Below the pieces are notes generated by a model that saw nothing but the letters and a program-made list of their open reading frames with translations, did no database searches and was not told the DNA's origin. DNA of 64,000 nt from Candidatus Zhuqueibacterota bacterium (GTDB lineage Bacteria > Zhuqueibacterota > Zhuqueibacteria > Oceanimicrobiales > Oceanimicrobiaceae): positions 17,876-81,875 of the forward strand of contig JAJDAD010000062.1 of the NCBI GenBank assembly GCA_029262055.1, given 5' to 3'. Of the stretch, positions 35,734 through 43,916 are shown piece after piece; within the stretch, counting starts at the first letter, position 1, and every line of letters begins with the position of its first letter. The translations under genes and the position numbers were made by a program.

Positions 35734-36951
35734 ATGATAAACTCAAAATTTACTTCGGTTCTAGTTACACTGGTCGCTTTACCGGTATTTTTTTCAAACA
35801 CTCTATTCGGGCAAAGCAAGCAGTTCAAAACAAAAGTATGGAAATTTGACACGAACGGGAAAATATTCACGACGCCAGTCATTTATGATCGGGTGATCTA
35901 TTTCGGCAGCAGCGATAAATCATTTTATGCGGTCGACGCTGACACCGGCACCCTCATTTGGCGTTTCGCAACCGGAGGCGCGGTAAATTCCGGTGCAGCA
36001 ATCGACGGAGATTTGATATGCTTCGGCAGCACGGATGGCTTTTATTATGCACTAAATTATGAAGATGGCTCGCCGGTTTGGAAATTTAAAACCGGAGGCG
36101 AAAATGTTTACGACTCATGGGATTACTATTTATCAACGCCCGTATTTTCAGAGGAGCTTGTTTATTTTGGCTCCGGTGATAAAAATATTTATGCGCTTAA
36201 TAAAAAGAGCGGTGAAGCCGTATGGACATATGAAACAGAAGGCATTATTCATACACGAGGAGAAGTCGTCGGCGGGAATATATGTTTCGGGTCGTTCGAC
36301 GGCAACATGTACTGCCTGGACAAAGTCACGGGTCAACTGAAATGGAAATTCGACACCGTTGGTACCCGGCATTTCCCCAAAGGAGAGATACAAAGCTCAG
36401 CCACGTTGCACGATGGCGTATTATATTTTGGCAGCCGCGACTACGTGCTCTATGCGCTCGATGCCGAAACCGGCACCGGTATTTGGATTGAACCGACGCC
36501 GAGTTGGGTAATTGCAAAACCGATTGTAAAAGATGGCAACGTATATGTCGGTAATTCCGACGGTCCGCGCTGTTATGCCTACGATGCAGAGCATGGGCAA
36601 AAGCTTTGGGAATACAGACTTTTTTTGAATATCTTTGGCTCAGCTCTGGTAAGCGAGAGCGAAGTATTCTACCCGAGTTTTGATGGTAAGATTTATGCTT
36701 TGGACCGAGAAAGCGGCAAGTTGAATTATACAATCAAATCGGATTTGGCAGAAGTCAATTTCGCCAATATCTTTACAGAAGAACGCAAAATCAAAAAACC
36801 TATTTTGGACGAGGCCAGGGCAATCGGACATTATGGAAAATTATACGACTTATTGCATACACTAGGCTCTGTTTTATCGGCGCCGGTTCAGGTAGAGGAT
36901 AGACTTTATTTCACCAGCACCGACGGTGCGCTTTATGCGTATGGGTACTAA
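35734..36951 (+). CDS. Exported PQQ-like beta-propeller repeat protein
   Basis: About 405 residues. The ATG at 35734 begins a signal peptide (MINSKFTSVLVTLVALPVFFSNTLFGQ). Eight or so blades follow with the pattern 'VYFGSxDxxxYALDxxTGxxxWxF' (VIYFGSSDKSFYAVDADTG, LVYFGSGDKNIYALNKKSG, ICFGSFDGNMYCLDKVTG and others). This is a PQQ/WD-like propeller as in BamB and outer-layer quinoprotein-like proteins, without clear PQQ-enzyme metal or disulfide residues, so it is probably a structural or binding protein. The gene is AT-richer than the genes to its left. Confidence 0.85.
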   Translation: MINSKFTSVLVTLVALPVFFSNTLFGQSKQFKTKVWKFDTNGKIFTTPVIYDRVIYFGSSDKSFYAVDADTGTLIWRFATGGAVNSGAAIDGDLICFGSTDGFYYALNYEDGSPVWKFKTGGENVYDSWDYYLSTPVFSEELVYFGSGDKNIYALNKKSGEAVWTYETEGIIHTRGEVVGGNICFGSFDGNMYCLDKVTGQLKWKFDTVGTRHFPKGEIQSSATLHDGVLYFGSRDYVLYALDAETGTGIWIEPTPSWVIAKPIVKDGNVYVGNSDGPRCYAYDAEHGQKLWEYRLFLNIFGSALVSESEVFYPSFDGKIYALDRESGKLNYTIKSDLAEVNFANIFTEERKIKKPILDEARAIGHYGKLYDLLHTLGSVLSAPVQVEDRLYFTSTDGALYAYGY

Positions 36952-37607
36952 GATAGGCGAGATCTGTACTGGCATTACGTGGTAATACGTTGAGTACAAT
37001 ATCTTAAAAACGGACAATACGACATGGCTTGGAGTTCGACCCGGGATGAGTCCATGTTTAACGCTGAGGTTTGCCGAGAATAGATGTGCGCCCAAGGCGT
37101 ACCCTACGGGACTTGCAGAAACCGGGGCTGATCTGTGGATCGGGCACGACCTCGCCCAAATTGAACGACTGAAGAAGCCACCGCAGTATCATGACTAAGC
37201 GATGATTCTCGGGTTAATCGCCAGTAAAGAGCAATCCCCCCTGCAAGACGCTCCCGCTACCTGGCAGCCTAGCTTTGGAGCTCCAACCCAGGCTCGAGAA
37301 TTTTTCCTTGTTTCACATCCGCAGAATTTTTAGTTTGTACTAACTTCACCACCCCAATTAACGGACAAGGCCGGGAGGACGTGATTGACCCCAATTCCAA
37401 ATATCTTTCTTGCTCGATAATAAGGAGGTGCCATTGCCTGGCATGGGATACTTCTATGCAGTTTCCGACCATTACCTTCTTAAGTCATATTATGCAGTTA
37501 GGTTTTTTTCGTGATCAGCCATGTGCGACGATAAAAGGATTGTGATTCCGGGGAGTTATGCAGAAACGATAGAATAAGGTGTTACGGGAGAAGATCAAAG
37601 AGCCGTC
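36952..37607. other. Intergenic region at the left edge of the AT-rich operon
   Basis: About 650 bases with no recognised gene. An open frame at 36990-37198 (ATG at 37046; ending TGADLWIGHDLAQIERLKKPPQYHD) has protein-like composition and might be a remnant of something, but no family was recognised. A change of base composition and the absence of conserved genes mark this as a likely junction of acquired DNA. No tRNA or att-like direct repeat was seen. Confidence 0.4.
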
Positions 37608-38105
37608 ATGATGGATCTAGTAGCTGGAGGATTAATTGGTGCCGTTTTTAGCATCCTATTGACACTAGGATGGGCTTGGCTTGTTCAATTAAGAACTCCA
37701 GTTGAGTTGTATCGTACGTGGTATTCAACATGGCAACCCACATCGCTTAGGGACTGGAGTTGGGTTACTGAAAAAGTCACAATTAAAAAGGGCCTTATGG
37801 GTATTCGACTTTCTAGTTCGGAGAATTCTGCCGGGCATCGGTGGCAGGGGCATGGAAAACTCGTTGGGAACACATATTTGATTGGCGAGTGGCGTTCTGT
37901 TCTTCCCGGGTCTAATGCGGAAGGAGTTTTCGCTCTCACAATGACAGTGGAGGGAAACGGAATGATTGGGTATTTTTTTACGCGCGATTTAGATCGGAAG
38001 AAGGTTGCAAGTGGATTCGTCCTTGGCAGGTCAGAAGGGGAAATGATCGAAGCCAAAAAGAAGTTGATCGCTTCGCGTGTAAGGTTTCCGAAAGATGTCG
38101 CCTAA
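37608..38105 (+). CDS. Membrane-anchored unknown protein, first gene of ABC operon
   Basis: A 165-residue protein with one N-terminal membrane helix (LVAGGLIGAVFSILLTLGWAW). A soluble beta-rich domain follows, with the pattern YRTWYSTWQP, WQGHGKLVGNTYLIGEWRS and GYFFTRDLDRKKVASGFVLGR. The domain looks like a small lipocalin-like or other barrel made of alternating strands. I do not recognise a family. It directly precedes the ABC permease gene and is read with it. The anchor suggests action at the inner membrane, cytoplasmic or periplasmic side unclear. Confidence 0.7.
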   Translation: MMDLVAGGLIGAVFSILLTLGWAWLVQLRTPVELYRTWYSTWQPTSLRDWSWVTEKVTIKKGLMGIRLSSSENSAGHRWQGHGKLVGNTYLIGEWRSVLPGSNAEGVFALTMTVEGNGMIGYFFTRDLDRKKVASGFVLGRSEGEMIEAKKKLIASRVRFPKDVA

Positions 38106-38118
38106 CGAGGAAAGGCAA

Positions 38119-38961
38119 ATGAAACTTCGTACATATATGTTCTTGATCGTTTTTACGACTGTCACGGTGTATCTACTAATCTATTGGCAAAAACGCCTTG
38201 AGATAAACGATACTCTTGTTGTTTACTTTGGTCGCCCATCAGATATTTGGTCTTATGTTACGCAACATTGGTCACAAATTCTTGAAGGTTCCATACTTAG
38301 CACCGGGGTCGCCCTTGTATCTCTTCTTATTTCTGCAGGACTGGCAGTCATCTTTCTTGTGCTTGGTCTTTCCTCAGAAGGATGGCTTCGAAGTGTCGAG
38401 CGATTCGCAGCCATATCGCAGACCATTCCTATACTGGTAATTGTAACAATCTCATTCATAGTGGAGAAAAGCTTGTTGAAGAAGTTTGGCTTGGACTTGG
38501 GACTTGCTTGGTATTGTTTCATACCTGTCAGCATTGCCCTCTTTTTCCCACCTCTAGTCTATGGAATCAAGGGCGTTCGAGATATTGATTCGAATATGAA
38601 AGCTCTGCTCAGAATCTGGGATGCACCTCAATCCTGGCGTATTAAGAGAATCTACCTACCTCAAGTCCTACCTCATATTCTAACAGGTTTACGTGTTAGT
38701 TCCACTTGGGCAGTTGTTGCGACATTAATAACCGAGGGCCTCATATACGGAGTCGGTGGTAATCAGTATTCGATTGGCAAAGGCTTGATGAGACCTTTCT
38801 CTGGATCGTTGGTTGCTGGACAAACCCCAACATTAGTAGTTGTTGCAACGTTACTAGGCTTTTTAGTTTACTATATTGTTGGGGGTGTTCAGGTCTTAGT
38901 CCAAAAGAAGGTGTTTGGTTTAGCGGTTGAACAGGAAAAGAACTATCCAATCACAGGTTAA
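38119..38961 (+). CDS. ABC transporter permease, NitT/TauT (SsuC-like) type
   Basis: An inner-membrane permease of about 280 residues. The ATG at 38119 (MKLRTYMFLIV) has GAGGAAAGG before it and is preferred over 38095, which would overlap the previous gene. Six helices are seen, the first isolated near the N-terminus. The cytoplasmic coupling (EAA) loop lies in LRIWDAPQSWRIKRIYLPQVLPHILTGLRVS, the normal site for contact with the ATPase. This fits the BPD_transp_1 family for sulfonate, nitrate or thiamine-precursor uptake. Its ATPase partner is four genes downstream rather than adjacent. Confidence 0.88.
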   Translation: MKLRTYMFLIVFTTVTVYLLIYWQKRLEINDTLVVYFGRPSDIWSYVTQHWSQILEGSILSTGVALVSLLISAGLAVIFLVLGLSSEGWLRSVERFAAISQTIPILVIVTISFIVEKSLLKKFGLDLGLAWYCFIPVSIALFFPPLVYGIKGVRDIDSNMKALLRIWDAPQSWRIKRIYLPQVLPHILTGLRVSSTWAVVATLITEGLIYGVGGNQYSIGKGLMRPFSGSLVAGQTPTLVVVATLLGFLVYYIVGGVQVLVQKKVFGLAVEQEKNYPITG

Positions 38962-39011
38962 TTGGTGAATATTCGACGTAAAATAGGCCTGACAACTAAG
39001 GAGATCGTATC

Positions 39012-40010
39012 ATGAACGTACTTTCCGCTACCATGAAACTCGCGGTTTTTAGTTTCATGTTAAGCTCTTGGACTCTAAACTGTTCTGACTCAGTTGAGAC
39101 CCTTGTTCTGCAAAGAGAATGGACAGCCAATGCTGAATATGCTGGAGATATTTGGGCCTCTAAACTTGCGAGAGAAAAGGGATTCCATCTTGTAGTCCAT
39201 GAAGGCTCAGAATTGCTTGATCCCGTCCGCTTGGTCAGATCTGGTGATGTACAGTTCGGGGTTGCTAGCGCAGACAGGATCCTTCAAGAAAATGAGGGAG
39301 GTGCCCGACTAGTCATAATAGCATCCGCAACCTTCAAAACACCCGTAGTATTCCTATCAAAGAAAGGATCGGGTATCAAAACTCCTCAAGACTTCATCAA
39401 TAAGATAGTTGGAATTCAGGCTGGCACCAATACAGAACTCGTGTTCAAGGCACTTGTTAGTGCAACCAATATTATTGAAGAAGAAAGAATTAGGGTTGTT
39501 GAATCAGGATGGGGTATTCAAACATTTGTAAATGGTGATATTGATGTACTTGGAGCATTTGACTACGATGAACCCGTACAACTAGAGTTCCGAGGCATAG
39601 AATACAATGTTATTTCTCCTGAAGACTATGGTGTGGATTATGTAGGTACAGTTTATTTCACTCGGGAAGATTTCATTGATAACAACCCTCGAGTTGTCCA
39701 AGATGTTTTGAACTGTCTTGTCCTAGGATGGCATCGGGCCTTACAAAACCCTGAAAAAGCTCTAAATCTGCTCGTCGAATACAGCTCCGAGATTAATGCG
39801 GATAAGGAAAAGCGATCACTTATGCGAGGTAAGGAATACTTTCAAGGTGAAAATCAATGGCCCCTATATTCTTCAGATGATAGGTGGGAATCTATGTCCA
39901 GAAGTCTTATGAGCTTGGGTCGCTTAAGAACGTTTGACTACAGAAACAACATAGATTACAGCTATTTACAAATAGCTCTTGCCGAATTAAAGAAAAATTA
40001 TGATGATTAG
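39012..40010 (+). CDS. ABC transporter substrate-binding protein, NMT1/SsuA-like
   Basis: A 332-residue exported binding protein. The signal peptide has a Cys near the end (SSWTLNCSDSVE), so it may be a lipoprotein, although the lipobox is poor. The core matches NMT1/THI5-like and SsuA-like proteins: VLQREWTANAEYAGDIWASKLAREKG, DPVRLVRSGDVQFGVASADRIL, KKGSGIKTPQDFINKIVGIQAGTN. The ligand in this fold is typically a small organic anion or a pyrimidine such as a thiamine precursor, but residues deciding it cannot be judged here. AAGGAG lies eight bases before the ATG. Confidence 0.85.
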   Translation: MNVLSATMKLAVFSFMLSSWTLNCSDSVETLVLQREWTANAEYAGDIWASKLAREKGFHLVVHEGSELLDPVRLVRSGDVQFGVASADRILQENEGGARLVIIASATFKTPVVFLSKKGSGIKTPQDFINKIVGIQAGTNTELVFKALVSATNIIEEERIRVVESGWGIQTFVNGDIDVLGAFDYDEPVQLEFRGIEYNVISPEDYGVDYVGTVYFTREDFIDNNPRVVQDVLNCLVLGWHRALQNPEKALNLLVEYSSEINADKEKRSLMRGKEYFQGENQWPLYSSDDRWESMSRSLMSLGRLRTFDYRNNIDYSYLQIALAELKKNYDD

Positions 40011-40785
40011 ATCATTGAAAAACCGAAATGCCTACCGAAAGAGGTCTCGACTCTGCTGGAGCAAAAACTCGACCTATTGGCTTTCCAATCCTCTTCGTCA
40101 TGTAGTCGACGTTGGTGATTATATTGCTGACACGGTGATTAGGATTTGCTCTCGGTCCCGTAGCTCAAAGCCAACAATTGTGGATATGGGATTTGGCAGT
40201 GCGTGGCTATACCAAGCTCTCAGCCGAAAAGGATTCTCATGCTACTATATTGGCTTTGACTCAAACGAAGATTTCATTAATTATTCTCTACAGCAATTCG
40301 CCACTGATAAGTCATGCAGATTTGATTTGGTCGACTTGGAAGAACCCATCGATGTTAACATTCGAGCTGATTTGGTGGTTAGTGCGTTTTCACTTTTCGA
40401 ACTTTCGGATCTTCGACAGCCAATGACCAACGCATTTAATCTTTTGTTGCCCAATGGTCATTTCCTAATTTCAACCATCGACCCTACCTATCTTATTCTT
40501 GCTGTCAGTGATTCATGGCCAGAATTCCTTGAGAATCTGGCCAGATATGAGACACTCCCAGGAACCAAATACGCGTTCCAGCCAATTGACCTTGGCGACA
40601 AGGCTTCAAATACATTGGAATATCCCAGTGTTCTTTATTCTCGATATGATTATCTTTCCATCTCAAGAAATGTTGGATTCCACTTTGGTTCTTATAAAGA
40701 ACATATTCTCACTGCCAAACCAATACCTAAAATCTATTTTCATCTAGAGTTGGTCAAAGGAGCCAACCATGCTTCTTCGACCTAG
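40000..40785 (+). CDS. Class I SAM-dependent methyltransferase
   Basis: A 261-residue Rossmann methyltransferase. SAM motif I is VDMGFGSAWLYQAL (about residues 61-74), with the acidic ribose-binding residue near Asp87 (IGFDSN). Later motifs are LVVSAFSLFEL and LLPNGHFLISTID (motif III and post-III). The N-terminal 55 residues are basic and unusual. The start overlaps the binding-protein stop by 11 bases and the stop overlaps the next gene by 17, so it is tightly embedded in the ABC operon. The substrate is unknown. Confidence 0.8.
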   Translation: MMIRSLKNRNAYRKRSRLCWSKNSTYWLSNPLRHVVDVGDYIADTVIRICSRSRSSKPTIVDMGFGSAWLYQALSRKGFSCYYIGFDSNEDFINYSLQQFATDKSCRFDLVDLEEPIDVNIRADLVVSAFSLFELSDLRQPMTNAFNLLLPNGHFLISTIDPTYLILAVSDSWPEFLENLARYETLPGTKYAFQPIDLGDKASNTLEYPSVLYSRYDYLSISRNVGFHFGSYKEHILTAKPIPKIYFHLELVKGANHASST

Positions 40786-41791
40786 AGATATAGAACATTC
40801 ATCTTTTTCCCAAATAGTATCTTTTATCGCCTCACTGGTCACTGTTGTGAGCATTGCAGTTTCTGCTTTCTTCTACCTTAAAGACAGGCCAGCCAGAGCA
40901 AGGGATACTGTGTATGCGGCATGGCAAATCGTAGCTAACATGGAAGGGAAGAAGGGAAGCGGAGGAAGGGAAGCAGCGATTGCTCAATTGCGTGATCATG
41001 ACGAAGATCTCACAGGCATTGCTTTAGATTCAGGCTTCCTAAATGGTGTAGATTTGTCTCACGCCGATTTGTTGAAGTCTTCTTTCATTTATTCGAGCCT
41101 TTCGAACAGCACGTTTAATCATTCTCGCCTTTCGTTCGCCAGTTTCCGTGGCGCTAGGCTGCACAAGGCTCAGTTCATAAATACATCGTTGGATTCTGTC
41201 GATTTTTATGCTGCCACGATTACAGATGCCAATTTCAACCAAGGGGAAATGGTTCGATGTGTTGGAGACTCAATCACAACTTTCAATGGCTCGACATTTA
41301 ATAAGGTGAAGATAACCTACTCTGAATTCCAAAATGCTAATTTTGATAATACACTTTTTGAGAACAGTCATTTTGTTGAGGTTGTCTTAACTGGTTCACG
41401 AATGCGTCGCAGTAGGCTGAATGATTCGGTTTGGAGACATGTTGAGGCGCCTTCTGTCGACCTGCTACTTTCTGAGGCAACTAATATCTACATAGGTGCA
41501 TGGAGTAACCTGAGAGGTTCACGTTTCGACCGCGCGATTTTGCACTCCGCTAAATTTGAACAAGCAATCTTATCCAAAGCAAGCTTTTTCAATTCAGACC
41601 TCTCTAAGGCTGAATTTGTTGATTCAGATCTAAGTTTTGCTGATTTTTCATCTTCTATTCTAAAAAATGTTGAAATCACCAGGTGCAACATTGAGAGTAC
41701 GCTCTTTTCTGGTGCTGACCAAACGGGTCTCACTGTAATGGGTTGCTATGGTAAACCAATAGACCTACGTGTTGGCTACGAGCTGAAATGA
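40769..41791 (+). CDS. Membrane-anchored pentapeptide-repeat protein
   Basis: A 340-residue protein. A membrane helix (about 16-36, IVSFIASLVTVVSIAVSAFFYL) is followed by a linker typical of pentapeptide proteins (AWQIVANMEGKKGSGGREAAI). About 250 residues of A(D/N)LXX repeats then follow (NGVDLSHADLLKSSFIYSSL, SFASFRGARLHKAQF and so on), forming a right-handed quadrilateral beta-helix. The helix anchors it to the inner membrane. AAAGGAG precedes the ATG. Pentapeptide proteins can act as protein or DNA mimics, membrane scaffolds or toxin antagonists; none can be chosen here. It ends 63-69 bases before the ATPase gene. Confidence 0.85.
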   Translation: MLLRPRDIEHSSFSQIVSFIASLVTVVSIAVSAFFYLKDRPARARDTVYAAWQIVANMEGKKGSGGREAAIAQLRDHDEDLTGIALDSGFLNGVDLSHADLLKSSFIYSSLSNSTFNHSRLSFASFRGARLHKAQFINTSLDSVDFYAATITDANFNQGEMVRCVGDSITTFNGSTFNKVKITYSEFQNANFDNTLFENSHFVEVVLTGSRMRRSRLNDSVWRHVEAPSVDLLLSEATNIYIGAWSNLRGSRFDRAILHSAKFEQAILSKASFFNSDLSKAEFVDSDLSFADFSSSILKNVEITRCNIESTLFSGADQTGLTVMGCYGKPIDLRVGYELK

Positions 41792-41860
41792 GTATTTATT
41801 TGGAGTAGCAAGTTGGCAGATCGTTGAATCGTTTTAGGAGTTGGATCATCAAATTTGGAT

Positions 41861-42658
41861 ATGTCTATGACTAATATGATTGAAATACGCAACGTTACTT
41901 TCCGCTATCGGCGGGAAATAGAGCCGTCCCTTTGCAGCTTAAGTTGTGACATACAATGCGGTCAGATTGTAGCGATAATCGGGAAATCCGGTATAGGAAA
42001 GTCAACGCTCTTACGTCTTATTTCGGGTGTTTATAGAAAATTTGACAGCTGGAATGGTGAATACGAGGGCGAGATACGCATATTGGGGAGACAGCCTCAG
42101 GAACTTAAGGGACCTGAGCAAGTTTCTTTGATGACTCAAGACCCGTTTCTCCTTACTCACCTCTCTGTTAAGCAAAACATTCTTCTCCCTTGCCACCTCC
42201 TCTCTGAGGAGGCAACAAAAGAGGCGGACACCTACTACGGTGATCTTATTAATTGTCTTGGGCTTTCCGGTCAAGAAGATAAGAAGCCTATGGACCTCAG
42301 CGGCGGGATGAAAACTCGGGTAGCCTTCGCTAGAGCAATGATAAGCTGTCCCGCCTACCTATTTCTCGATGAACCATTTACGAGTCTTGACATAGTAAGA
42401 CGTTGGGGTATGTACAAAGCCATTCGTAGGGCAAGATCATACGACAGATTTACCACTGTCCTGACAACGCATGATCTTTGGGAGGCCCTTGTCCTTGCAA
42501 ATTGGATTCTTGTTTTGGATAAGAAAGATGGTATTAGTGATGTAGCTTATTATGAAAATCCACTACCAGAAATTGATGATTGCTCAATAACAGAATGTTT
42601 GCGGATTATCCAACCAAATATGGAACATGTTTCTCAACTACTAGAAATGCGTGCATAG
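41861..42658 (+). CDS. ABC transporter ATP-binding protein, NitT/TauT type
   Basis: A 265-residue ATPase. Walker A is IGKSGIGKSTLLR, the Q-loop is MTQDPFLLTHLS, the signature is MDLSGGMKTRVAFARA, Walker B is PAYLFLDEPF and the H-loop is LTTHDLWEA. All catalytic motifs are intact. It ends with an extra C-terminal segment of about 40 residues. The exact start is uncertain: a TTG at 41855, or ATGs at 41861 and 41867, with AGGAG at 41836. It is the energy unit for the permease and binding protein upstream, separated from them by the methyltransferase and pentapeptide genes. Confidence 0.9.
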   Translation: MSMTNMIEIRNVTFRYRREIEPSLCSLSCDIQCGQIVAIIGKSGIGKSTLLRLISGVYRKFDSWNGEYEGEIRILGRQPQELKGPEQVSLMTQDPFLLTHLSVKQNILLPCHLLSEEATKEADTYYGDLINCLGLSGQEDKKPMDLSGGMKTRVAFARAMISCPAYLFLDEPFTSLDIVRRWGMYKAIRRARSYDRFTTVLTTHDLWEALVLANWILVLDKKDGISDVAYYENPLPEIDDCSITECLRIIQPNMEHVSQLLEMRA

Positions 42659-42710
42659 CACATGCACCTAATCGGGTAAGCGGAGGGTTTCTCCATGCTC
42701 GGGAGGTGTG

Positions 42711-42772
42711 ACAGCTCACCGTCACACCTTTGAGTAATCCCCCGCGGAACGATAGATAGGGATTGTATTCCC
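42711..42772. repeat. Structured repeat, copy 1
   Basis: A 62-base segment starting ACAGCTCACCGTCACACCTT and containing TAATCCCCCGCGGAAC, nearly repeated 160 bases downstream. The AGGTGTGAC just before it pairs perfectly with GTCACACCT inside it, so the copy folds into a hairpin around AGCTCACC. Confidence 0.7.
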
Positions 42773-42871
42773 AAACGGTTCGGAGTTGTTTAGAAATGCT
42801 TAGTTTGAGGGGGAATAAAATTCCCGGTTCATTGGCTCCGCAGGAGATATGATGCGCTCGCGGGGGATTTA

Positions 42872-42935
42872 ACAGCTCACCGTCACGCCTTCTGATTAAT
42901 CCCCCGCGGAACAAATGGATGGGGATTGCATCCCC
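42872..42935. repeat. Structured repeat, copy 2
   Basis: A 64-base direct repeat of the segment at 42711-42772, sharing ACAGCTCACCGTCAC and TAATCCCCCGCGGAAC. Here a different pairing is strongest: CGCGGGGGATT just upstream against TAATCCCCCGCG, an 11-bp stem. Changes between copies alter which stem forms. Confidence 0.7.
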
Positions 42936-43103
42936 CTAAGAAGGTTCCAAATTTGGGTGGCACACGATAGCTTGGCACGGCACCCCTCGTTAGCTATACC
43001 CCACTATTGTAAGATTCCTTATAAGGACATCATTGATTTACAGTCATGATATTCGTAAATTAGTCCTTGAAAGTTATATATGAAAATACAGAGGCAATAT
43101 GAT

Positions 43104-43391
43104 ATGCTTGTAAAGCCTATAGAAGTCAAAGCACTTGATGACTACAGAATCTGGCTAAAATATGCCGACGGTGTCGATGGAGAAGTAGATTTATCGAATT
43201 TAGCTGGCAAAGGCGTCTTTTCGAAATGGAATAATTACTCAGAATTTCAGAAAGTCCACGTAGGCAGCCATGGAGCGATTACTTGGTGCGACGAAATCGA
43301 CTTATGCCCCGACTCGATATATTTAAAACTAACTGGAAAAGCGCCACAAGATCTATTTCCCGCTCTACATCCAAAACCAATCGATGCCTGA
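43104..43391 (+). CDS. DUF2442 domain protein (predicted antitoxin-like partner)
   Basis: A protein of about 95 residues. The core KPIEVKALDDYRIWLKYADGVDGEVDLSNLAGKGVFSKW is typical of DUF2442, and ITWCDEIDLCPDSIYLKLTG completes it. An AGAGG sequence 9 bases before the ATG at 43104 favours that start over 43080. DUF2442 genes usually pair with DUF4160 genes, which are thought to form a toxin-antitoxin-like unit. The next gene is such a partner, broken by a frameshift, and overlaps this one by eight bases. Confidence 0.8.
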   Translation: MLVKPIEVKALDDYRIWLKYADGVDGEVDLSNLAGKGVFSKWNNYSEFQKVHVGSHGAITWCDEIDLCPDSIYLKLTGKAPQDLFPALHPKPIDA

Positions 43392-43645
43392 GATAAGCCG
43401 ATTCTATGGTATAGTCATCAAAATGTACTTTGGTGACCATGTCCCGCCTCATTTCCATGCGGGAATATGGAGAGCACGAAGCTTTGATAGATATAGACCT
43501 GCTTGCTGTATTTGCGGGGAAACTACCACCCAGAGCCCTGGGTCTCGTGATGGAGTGGGTATCACTCCACCAGAGTGAGTTGCAGAAACTCTGGCATAAG
43601 GCGGCAAATCTGGAGCCGCTCGGCCATGTTGCTCCATTGGAATAA
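43384..43645 (+). pseudogene. DUF4160 domain gene with a one-base frameshift
   Basis: The N-terminal half reads MPEISRFYGIVIKMYFGDHV then PPHFHA, the DUF4160 signature, in the frame starting at 43384. The rest (EYGEHEALIDIDLLAVFAGK, then LPPRALGLVMEW and LHQSELQKLW) continues in the +1-shifted frame to a stop at 43643-43645. Removing one G from the GGG at 43461-43463 restores a full-length protein of about 86 residues with the expected PPHFHAEYG junction. It is a pseudogene, an indel in the assembly, or a slippery site. It overlaps the DUF2442 stop. Confidence 0.75.
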
Positions 43646-43916
43646 GCTCGTTGTTGGCAGGTCGGGATGGCTTTTCAGAGTTATTCAGACGGAGCTACAA
43701 TATTTCAACGTAGATAATTTAATTTGCCATAACCTGCGTTTGCAGCGGATGCTCCGCACATCCGCTGGTACGACTTACGAACAAGAAACGTTCGCGCCGC
43801 GGCGCTGAAACTGAGCGTTATTGTACCCAAGCATGATGTTGGAGATACTTTAAGAAAGAATTGTGTTGTGCCTCTGGAGACAGAAAGTAGAACCGCCTAC
43901 TTAAGCTGAACGCTGA

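Noticed and set aside
37200..37500. tRNA gene or attachment site at the island border
   Set aside because: The GGAGCTCC palindrome and TGGAGC-type sequence do not fold into a cloverleaf, and no direct repeats were found at the two ends of the island.
42711..42935. CRISPR-like array
   Set aside because: There are only two diverged copies, spaced by about 100 bases, with different internal pairing; the spacing and number do not fit a CRISPR array.
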